In this document: piece by piece, positions 55,961 to 64,000 of the stretch
Layout: each line of letters starts with the position of its first letter
How positions within the stretch are numbered: the stretch's first letter is position 1
DNA from: Adiantum capillus-veneris
Lineage: Eukaryota; Streptophyta; Polypodiopsida; Polypodiales; Pteridaceae
Direction of reading: 5' to 3'
DNA: 64,000 bases
NCBI GenBank assembly: GCA_014529385.2
Contig: CM043945.1
Location: 156,432,741-156,496,740 of the forward strand
Notes under the pieces: generated by a model
Database searches by the model: none
Told to the model about the DNA's origin: nothing
The model's input: the letters and a program-made list of their open reading frames with translations, nothing else
Translations under genes and position numbers: made by a program

Positions 55961-57597
55961 TTGGGTAAGATGCAACATTTGAAGTTTCCAAAGGATGCTT
56001 CAGTTAGGGACACATGCAGGTTGTGGTTTGCGCATAGCAATGTTTGTGGGCCCATGCAAACTCCACCTTTGGCCAATTACCTTTACTTCTTGACTTTCAT
56101 TCATAATTACTCCAGGCATGCATGGGTGTATCCTCTTAAAGTGAAGTCTGAAGTATTTATGTGCTTCAAACAATTTCTGCCTATGGTTGAAAATGTCTCA
56201 AAATGTACTATGGGCACCCTCTGTTCGGATCGAGGAGGGGAGTATATGTCTCATGAATTTAATGCATTTATGGAAAGTCGTGGGATAAAACATCAATGTA
56301 CAATTCCTTTTACACCTCAGCAAAATGTTGTTGTTGAGAGGAAAAATGGGTCACTTACAAAAAAGGCACGATGTATGGTCAAAAGTCAACCTTTTCGTAT
56401 TAATTTTGGCTTGAGCCCCATCATGTGTGCCACTTATGTACTTAGCAGGTGTCCTACAAAAGCTTTGCAGTCTATGACTCCATATGAAGCATGGCATGAT
56501 GGAAAGACTTCTATTGAGCAAATGCAAGTTTTTGTTGTTTGGCATATGCTTTGGTTCCACAAACGCAGCGCAAAAAACTAGATGATAAGGCTGTCAAATG
56601 TTTTTTTTTTTTTTTGGTTATAGTGCTGAAAGCAAAGGTTACAAAAGTTGTATCATCCACAAACAAAGCGTATCTTGGTCTCATGGGATGTTGTGTTTGT
56701 GGAAGATTCTATTCAACCCTTGTTGTCATGTACTAGAGACAATAATGTAGGCTCACAAGATATTTATGACACTTAGTTGCCTCTTTTCAGTGGTGGAAAT
56801 TCGAATGTAAATTCCAATAAGACAATGTACAGCCTATGGGGGTTTCTGTAGATCAGCCTATTACTGATGCAAATGTACATGATGTACTTGAGGAGCCTCT
56901 GTCTTTTGATGAAGCACATAATTCATAAAATATATTGACTGCCATCCAATCCAATTTTAATATGATGCACTTATAGAAAAAGACACATGGACTCTATGTG
57001 ATTTTCCTCTTGGAAAAAAGGCCATTGGTATGAAGTGAGTTTACAAGTTGAAATGCAAGCCAGATGGTGAGATTGATTGATATAAGGCTAGACTTGTTGC
57101 AAAGGGTTATGCATAGGATACTTTTTCTCCCACTTGTCGTATGACTACTGTGTGTTTTCAATGTGCATTGGCAACTCATTTTGGTTGGGATGTACATCAG
57201 TCAGACATTCAATACAGCTTTCTTGAATGGTGACATATTTGATGAAGTTTATGTAACGCACTCTTGGTTGAAGCAATCTCCTTGTTCTTGGTATGAGAAG
57301 GCTGCCACTCATTTGGTCAAACGAGGCTTTTGTAACAGTCCAAAAGAAAGCACATTGTATGTAAAGTGTGAGGGTGATGTACTTCTCATTCTCATTCTCT
57401 ATGTGGATGATTTGTTGATCACTGGACCAAATGAGAGACATATTGTTGAATTGAAGGCTGATTTGAATACTACTTTCAAGATGAAAGATTTGAGGATGTT
57501 GCATCATTACTTGGGTATACAATTTAAGCAGTGTGATGGTGGTATTTCCTTGTGTCAAACAAGTTACATAGAGATAAACAATTACAAAAGTGATTGA
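55961..57597 (+). pseudogene. Ty1/copia pol pseudogene: integrase and reverse transcriptase
   Basis: The first frame (55961-56581) holds the integrase core: GKMQHLKFPKD, then HSNVCGPM (usually HTDVCGPM, so the first catalytic Asp is Asn here), LCSDRGGEY (second Asp) and VVERKNG (Glu). Broken frames from 56582 continue with RKKLDDKAVKC. The RT parts are DTWTLCDFPLGKKAIGMK near 56985, KARLVAKGYA near 57085 and YVDDLLITG near 57400. Multiple frameshifts and stops make it dead. RNase H is missing; the sequence breaks off at 57597 into gypsy integrase. Confidence 0.85.
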
Positions 57598-57602
57598 GAC
57601 AA

Positions 57603-58095
57603 GCATCTTATGGTTGCATTTTGGGCTTATCGCACTTCATTTTGCACATCCCTTGGGTTCACATCATATCACTTGGTGTATGGTAAGGAGGCCATTCTAC
57701 CCATTGAAGTACAATTGGCTAGTCTCAGGGTGCTAGCTAGGCAGATGGAAGGCCCTAATGCTCATCTTCACAACCACATTCTTGATCTAGAGAGGCTTCA
57801 ACTAGACAAGACAGATGCTATCAACTATTATGCAGCACATGCAGAGCAATGTTGACTTACCTTCAATAAGGGACTTACAAAAAAATTTCTCATAAAATGT
57901 ATGTTGGTCCTAAGGTATGATAATAGGTTTGACACTAGGAAGGATAATTTTTTTCTACCTAGATCGGAGGGGCCATTTGTCATTAGAAAGCACTACAAAA
58001 ATGGCAATTATCGATTAATGGATGCAGATGGTAGGCTCCACAAAACACGTGTCAATGGATGGAGACTAAAGAAATACTTTTTGAGGTTTGACTAA
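57603..58095 (+). pseudogene. Tat-type Ty3/gypsy integrase C-terminal fragment
   Basis: Two frames (57610-57855 and 57901-58095) split by a stop. The first reads FWAYRTSFCTSLGFTSYHLVYGKEAILPIEV, in pieces: WAYRTS, YHLVYGKEA and ILPIEV. The second reads GPFVIRKHYKNGNYRL and LHKTRVNGWRLKKYF, the integrase tail typical of Tat/Athila-group elements. It is followed by its own PPT and LTR. Confidence 0.75.
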
Positions 58096-58189
58096 GCACC
58101 TAAGATGCAAAACCCTGAAGAGGGAGACTCCTCCACCTCAATTGAAGAAGAATCAAGTACAAAGCTAGAGACATAAATGCCTCTAGATT

Positions 58190-58204
58190 TAGGGGGAGGG
58201 CTAA
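58190..58204 (+). other. Polypurine tract of the Tat-type element
   Basis: AGGGGGAGGG followed by CTAA lies immediately before TGAGGGCC at 58205. Confidence 0.6.
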
Positions 58205-59058
58205 TGAGGGCCGCTTTTCAAATTTTAGACCACCTCTCTCTTGGTATGCACTTGATGGCAAGGAGGAGGAGGGACTTGATGCATGAAAATCACAAAAAAT
58301 CTATGTATATTTTGTACATAGATATGGTTTTGACACATTTGGATCTCAGAAATAAGGAGAGGTAGGAACAAACCCTATGAAAACAGAAAACATCAATGGA
58401 TGTTGATTCTACCTCTAACGGTCACTACTGACAATCACTACATGTGAAGAATAATCAATAGTGAAAGGGAGAAGAATCTTATGAATTATTAAGTTGGAGC
58501 CAACAAAATGTTATCAAATTCAAGCATAATTCACTAGTGGACACAAGGCTTGCACATTGACTCAAGAGGAGACCATCTGGAAGACGTTTGGACATGAAAA
58601 GTCGGACACATATTTTTGTGGGATTTTTCTCTATTTTTTCCATTCCAAATTGGAAAACGTTTTCATAAAAAAGTAGTAGGCATTAAGCTGGACTTTTTGC
58701 CCCTATTTTTTATATTTTTTTTGTAGCTACGGTTTGGAAGATATGGCCAAAATGGTGGAGCCTATCTAACCACATAGAAAAAGGTCATGATTATCCAACT
58801 CCACACACATTTCTCACCATTATTGCTTTTTTTTCTCTTATTTTTTCAAGGTTCTCTCAAATATTATAAGGAAGCTCTTGGACTCAAGCTATGGAAGGTG
58901 GCATGGAGACAAAGCTCGCCATGTTGAAGGCGATTAGGAGGAAATTGGTCAATAAGCAAGGCACACAGAGCTCTCTCATTGGGGGAATGCCTATAATTGA
59001 GGTTACTTTGTAATGACTCCTTTTGCTCATAATGTCTTCCCTAATCACTCTCTTGGCC

Positions 59059-59065
59059 TATAAAT
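59059..59065 (+). promoter_or_regulatory. Candidate TATA box of the Tat-type LTR
   Basis: TATAAAT sits in GGCCTATAAATGGAGG, a strong TATA context, about 30 bp upstream of the (AC)n tract. Transcription would start inside or just before that microsatellite. Confidence 0.5.
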
Positions 59066-59092
59066 GGAGGCCTCCTCTTTTGTAAACCTATG

Positions 59093-59094
<2 letters not shown>

Positions 59095-59169
<75 letters not shown>

Positions 59170-59170
59170 C
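59095..59170. repeat. (AC)n microsatellite
   Basis: An almost pure AC run of about 75 bp with one G interruption near 59163. It lies inside the Tat-type LTR just downstream of its TATA box. Confidence 0.95.
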
Positions 59171-59983
59171 TACCCGATATGCACACTATCCCATACCCAC
59201 ACACCTACACATACAAACCCTTGTGCTACATGCTAGTAGCATGAACCCTAATCACATAATCACAACACCATCACCATGACAATGCACAAAATGAGCACCA
59301 TATCTCCACACACTTGTAATGAAGGAGTGAAGGCACAATTTCAAGAAGAAGAATGATGGCTACACTCATAATATTCCTCACCATTAGCTCACATCCATCC
59401 ATTATGAATCCTACGGTCTTGCCCCCTTCTCATATTCTTGCCCTATGCTACCTATTGTATTCATCTTTTGCAAGCAATCAACACACTCCATCTCGGTGCC
59501 ATACCTTGTGTTGTTTGGAATACACTTCATTGTTGTGAGTATGGTTTATGCATGTTCTTTCCATTTTTCTTATGTTGAGGTGTGTGGATTTTCCACTATA
59601 CACACACACTCTCTCTCTCCTCTCATATTCCTATCATCTTGCTACTTGCACCTTAAGGTGTGCAGATTTGCCACCTCTGATATGAGAAGTGAGCATGCTT
59701 GCATGTTTCCCTTACCTCATTCTCTTCTGTACTACATGCACGAGTAGCTACCCCATTCTCACTCACTCACCATTCCTCTCATCTTGTTTTTTGACCACCC
59801 CATCCCACACTTGGGCGTGGATCTTGAAATTGTTCTCCATGGCATGTTTGATTGTGTATATGTATGTGTCCTAGCCGCATATCTTGCTAGGTGGTGCCCC
59901 TATTGTGTACCTCCGATGACGAGACCATCGTGCATAGTCTTGGTGTAGAGGCCACCCAATCTGTTTTGCACTTCCACCTCTCA

Positions 59984-62080
59984 GAGGTAATAAAAGGATG
60001 GCCTTATCCAAGGAATCTACATGAGCTATGAAGATTTATTGCTATGTGCGCATACTATAGATGCTTCATAGAACATTTTTCACAAATACGAGGACCATTA
60101 CATGACTTAACAAAAAAGAATGTTAAGTATACATGGATTTAAAAAGAGAAAAATGATTTTGAGATGCTCAAAGTGAAGCTTACCTATCAACCTATGCTTA
60201 CACTACCGGATCTCTCAAAACCATTTGAGGTCCAATGAGATGCTTGTGGAGATTGTGCTGGAGCAGACTTGCTTCAAGAAGGGCATGCCATAGAATACAA
60301 GAGTCGAAGACTCAATTCCAATGAGCAAGTGCTGGGCATATACAAAAATGAGCTACTAAACATTCTACATGTCCTTGACACATGGACGCATTACCTTTTG
60401 GAGACTCCATTCATCCTACAAATGTATCACCAAAGTCTTAAGTACTCCATAATGCAAACCAAGCTTTCCAACAAACCAATAAGGTGGACAAATTTTATTT
60501 TTCAATTTAATTTTCATATTGCTCATATTGTTGGTAAGCATAATCAAGTGGCCAATGCATTATCACAATGACCAAGAGTAAATGCAGTGTCTATAGCAAC
60601 TCACAACAATGACCTATCTTCTATGATAGATGAGTATGCTACTGATCTTGATTTAAAGGATATAATTTCAACCCTTTCCTTAGGAAAGGGTTGAAAGAAG
60701 GACCGTTCACCTTCCAGGATGGTTATCTTCTCCATTGAAATAGGCTATGTGTTACTAGCTCCCTTTGTCAGAAAGTAATGTATGAATACTGTGATCCTCC
60801 CTATGTGGGGCATAGAGCGACTCAACCTACTCTTCGAGGAGTAGAGACATATCTCTATTGGCCTACCATGAAAGTATACAAGAGTATGTTTCAAAATTTG
60901 TGGTATGCCAAAAGACAAAGTATGATAGAGGGAAGAAACTTGGATTACTCAAGCCATTGCCAATTCCTAATTCACCATGAGAGAGTATATCCATGGATTT
61001 TTGCTTTGGATTATCCAAGTCTATCCATGGGAATGCGGGAATATGGACAATAGTTGATAGGTTTAGCAAACAAGCACATTTTATACCTATCAAAAAGACT
61101 ATTAAGACACATCAAATGGAAACTCTTTTCATATCTTAGATTTTCAAGTACCATGGAATGCCAACATCCATAGTGTCAGACAGAGATCCTAGAATGACTA
61201 GTAATTTTTGAAAAGGTCTCTTTGAAAATCTAGGAACAAGGTTAAATTTTTCTTCGGCCTATCATCACAAATGGATGGCCAAAGAGAAACAACTAACCTT
61301 ACGATTGTAGATCTACTCAAGATCTATGTTACAGAAGTAGATCAATGCTCACAATGAGAGAAGTACCTACCCCTTGTAGAGTATGTGTACAATAACACTG
61401 TCCATACTACTATAGGGAAGGCGCCTTTTGAGATCATCAAGGGAAGAACTAAAAGCCCTTTGCTACTTAAGATACATGGGAAGATCTTCGCTGTTGTTGC
61501 TGATGAGTATAGCAGAGAACTACAAGAATCTTTTCAAAAGATTAAGGAGGCTGTATCCATCTCACAACAAAGAAAAAAGGCTGCTGCTAAAAAGCACAAA
61601 AGGGCCTTAACTTTCAAGGAAAATGATTGGGTCCTATTCAAGCTTCCCAAGGCTCGATTGAGGCAAACTACAGACAAAAATATTACTGGCCACCAAAAGT
61701 AGTTTGCTACGTTAGCAAAAAGATACTATGACCCTTTTTGAATCTTAAAACCAATCAAAAAGATGGACTATCACCTAAATTTGCCCAACCATTGGCTCAT
61801 ATACAATGCTTTTCATGTGAGCCTACTTAAGCCTTACAAAGGAGAGCCACCAAGTGAACCAATAATTGAGGACCCACTTGAGATCAAAGATGAAGAAGAG
61901 GTGCTTCAACCTAAATCCATCCTGTGACATGAAGACAAGGTACTAAGACATAATAAGATTATCCAACGGTATCTTATTAAGTTAAAAAATTATCCTTTTG
62001 AAGATGCTAGATGGATGCAAGGAACACACCTTAAGGATAGTATGAACCTTGTCAATGCTTACAATGCTACACTAAAGTAA
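59984..62080 (+). pseudogene. Second chromovirus pol copy, decayed (RT end, RNase H, integrase, chromodomain)
   Basis: It is collinear with residues about 925-1594 of the intact polyprotein but carries frameshifts and stops. Pieces include LLQEGHAIEYKSRRLN (60269 onward, RNase H), HNQVANALSQ near 60540 and the integrase zinc-finger region near 60780-60910. The integrase catalytic stretch near 61160-61260 is broken by stops. Later parts are TGKAPFEII-type sequence (61385-61702) and a chromodomain-like end (61920-62080). The catalytic CDACGD of RNase H has a stop in place of Cys (60237). The 5' part was displaced by the Tat insertion. Confidence 0.88.
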
Positions 62081-62275
62081 GCAAATGTAAATTCTTTTTA
62101 AATGAACAAGGTTTTTGTCTTATAAGAGTAGTTCTCTTTTTATTGTGCAAGGAACACAACTTAAAGATAGTATGAACGTTGTCAATGCTTACAATGCTAC
62201 ATTAGAGTAAGCAAATGTAAATTCTTTTTAAATGAACATTTTTTTTGTCTTATAAGACTAGTTCTCTTTTTATTG
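62016..62275 (+). repeat. 130-bp tandem duplication of the pol end
   Basis: TGCAAGGAACACA...CTTTTTATTG occurs twice, from 62016 and from 62146. It duplicates the last 21 codons, the stop and about 65 bp of UTR, with about a dozen differences between copies. Confidence 0.85.
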
Positions 62276-62552
62276 TGCACAAATTTAAGTAGTACCCATG
62301 CTTAGATTCATGTTTCTGATGACGACGTTTCCCAAACACCAAAAAGAATTTGTCACTCTACTTTGGGAGTATGATATGGACTAAAGAGCCGACATGCTTG
62401 CGGTAGCTAAGTCTCCCAAGCACCAAATGGACTAGTTATCCATTCTAGAATGATGTCGTAGGGTAAAAAGGGATCCCCTACACAGTAAGAAACACAGACT
62501 AATGACTAAGGCTTTATCTTCTTTACCTTATAGTCAAGAATGACTATGGTTT
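62276..62552 (+). other. 3' UTR of the second chromovirus copy
   Basis: Inverted counterpart of 851-1196: the phrases GTTTCCCAAACACCAAAAAG, GACATGCTTGCGGTAGC and GGTAAAAAGGGATCC recur there in complement. Confidence 0.7.
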
Positions 62553-63121
62553 CAAGAGAGAGGTAATGCCATGAAATCTAATATCTGCCTATCCCAAATG
62601 ATTTTCTCAAATTGAAATAATCAAATGTGGGAAAATGAAAGGAAACAATATTTAGAGTATAGATATGTGCTTTTAGATCTATCTCAACACGGGACCCAAA
62701 GGAGAGAAGGCTATATCTCATTAAGGGTCCAAAAGAGAGATGGTCTACCAAAGAGAAATGAACAGGTAATGGAACTTAAAAGACCTTAGAGTTAGCTTCA
62801 TTAAATACCTCCAAAGGTTAGTGTTAAAAGTCCTTAGATCTAGGACCTTTAGGTACTTTAGACCTTGGGCAATCTAGGCTTGTGCTTGAGGTACTTGTCG
62901 TGCTTGAGATGACTAAAATTATTGAGGTGCTTGTCATGCTTGAGCTGATTAAGGTGGTTGAGGTGCTTGTCATGCTTGATGACTAAGGTGCTTCTTGTGC
63001 TTAATGACCAAGGTGCTTGAGGTGCTTGTCCTGCTTGATGATCAAGGTGCTTGTGGTGTGCAAGTCAAAGATGATCCCTACAAAGGAGGGGGTGAGCCCT
63101 AAAGGTAGGGGCATGAGAGAG

Positions 63122-63154
<33 letters not shown>

Positions 63155-63745
63155 AAGGCAAGCCAAGACTCAAGAGACATTAAAGACACAAGTCAAACAC
63201 CTATCCATGTTTCCCTCATGTTGTGCCTAAAGCCTATTGGATGGCCTTTAGGGAGTTTTAATGAGAATTTATATGCATGTGATTAATTATTTAATCTCTC
63301 TCTCTTAAAGTGGGAAAGAAGATCACTTGTCCAAATGCTACCCCTATTGCTTGAAATGACCATAGCTTGTGATTGGTTAGGTTTGGTAAAGGCCAATACG
63401 GATCAAGCTAGAGTAAAGAGAGAGAGGGGTTGACCTAGGCAAGGAAGAGACCTCCTTTTTGCACATTTGACACACTCTCACACATTCTCTCATTGTGTTG
63501 AGCAAGAACTTCATCTCCTTCTCCAATATTGAGAAGTAGAAAGTCTACACCAACACCTCTTGTCTATGGAATGCAAATCCAACCAAGAGTTAAGCTACAA
63601 TGGCATGCTCATCTTCTCTACCATCTATATTACTATGCTAAGCTAAGCTCCAAGAGTAATCTATGGTGAGAAAAGTGCTTCTTTCTTGTGTGTTACTTCT
63701 TCTTTCTCTTTCCTTCCCTCACTCCCTACTAGCTCTCTCCACCTT
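62553..63745 (+). repeat. Polypurine tract and truncated 3' LTR of the second chromovirus copy
   Basis: CAAGAGAGAGGTAA ends at 62566 and the LTR starts TGCCATGAAATCTAATATC at 62567. The match to the complement of 36533-38158 runs to CTAGCTCTCTCCACCTT near 63744, then stops; about 400 bp of the expected LTR is missing. An (AC)n run at 63123-63152 lies inside. Confidence 0.75.
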
Positions 63746-63749
63746 TGAC

Positions 63750-64000
63750 TCGGTGTGTGGTAAGGCACTCTCCCAGGATCAAACTTGAAGTGGTTCATCA
63801 GGTGATTCTTGAACACTGGGAGGTGTGGATTCCTTTGTAGCTTTATGGAGGTCCATTATTGTAGGTGGAGACTATGGAGAAGCTTTTACGTCTATGGATG
63901 CATTACACGAGGAGCTAGAAGCTTCATGAAACTCCCCCCTTCCTGAGCTAGGTGGAACAAATTGTTCTTTCTTCGGTACCCAAACTAGATCTGGAGCGGG
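63750..64000 (-). pseudogene. Fragment of a WVPK-motif retroelement ORF
   Basis: From the window end leftward, the minus strand is open for about 40 codons and reads PDLVWVPKKEQFVPP before a TAG. The WVPKKE phrase resembles the W-[VI]-P-K repeats at 39058-39842. It is too short to assign and is cut by the window edge. The right breakpoint of the LTR lies here. Confidence 0.3.

Larger units (their letters stand above)
58205..59983 (+). repeat. 3' LTR of the Tat-type element (about 1.78 kb)
   Basis: Starts TGAGGGCCGC after the PPT and ends ...CACCTCTCA at 59983, exactly where chromovirus pol sequence (GAGGTAATAAAAGG, encoding EVIK) resumes. The end is fixed by that junction. A TATAAAT box at 59059-59065 and a long (AC)n run at 59095-59170 lie inside. 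The Tat element therefore inserted into the older chromovirus copy. Confidence 0.7.

Noticed and set aside
63323-63335. Core-like CACTTGTCCAA outside the giant element
   Set aside because: Only 11 bp match, inside a chromovirus LTR; most likely chance.

Overview
The window is nuclear DNA of a land plant with a large, repeat-rich genome. The evidence is Ty3/gypsy chromovirus, Tat-type gypsy and Ty1/copia retroelements, initiator-tRNA-Met primer sites, T-rich plant-style introns and AT-rich spacers. I cannot name the species; a fern, lycophyte or conifer would fit. I see no ordinary host gene. The window is a stack of nested mobile elements.

Left and centre (1-38158): a young, intact Ty3/gypsy chromovirus on the minus strand. 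Its 3' LTR (1-837, cut by the window edge) and 5' LTR (36533-38158) differ at only about 5 of 837 comparable positions by eye. PPT, gag-pol (1197-5981) and PBS are all present. Its short leader has been split by a 30,132-bp insertion (6221-36352). That insertion has 16-bp perfect terminal inverted repeats and a 4-bp target duplication (CATT). I read it as a giant DNA transposon, and it is the main find.

Inside the giant element, a 1075-aa protein on the minus strand (6513-9740) has a DUF7869-like core that looks like a DDE-type transposase. On the plus strand, a two-exon gene (20015-22667) encodes a ParB-like DGQH-motif domain followed by what looks like a degenerate DNA methyltransferase fold. 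Downstream lie three exons, each with its own splice acceptor in the matching phase: a SET-domain exon (25263-25819), an FCP1/NIF-like HAD phosphatase exon (26462-27660) and a second FCP1-like exon (32839-33614). They can be read as alternative C-terminal modules of one gene, or as separate genes with small 5' exons. Introns and spacers are packed with a 20-bp core, TTGGACAAGTGGTGGACCTT, organised in units of about 360-440 bp. The core runs in plus orientation on the left and mostly in minus orientation on the right. I saw no full copy outside the element. A likely two-way start region lies at about 12.3-13.8 kb.

Right (38159-64000): the gypsy element sits in a gag-protease-only element (38159-42517), which itself sits in an older coiled-coil-gag element (42518 to about 45630). 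Beyond are a lone LTR of the gypsy family (47830-49394), a second copy of the coiled-coil gag (51300-52912), broken copia pieces on both strands, a Tat-type gypsy 3' end with its LTR (57603-59983), and a second, decayed copy of the chromovirus in plus orientation (59984 to about 63745). The nesting order makes the giant transposon the most recent arrival.

All similarity calls are by reading motifs; no search or alignment program was run.
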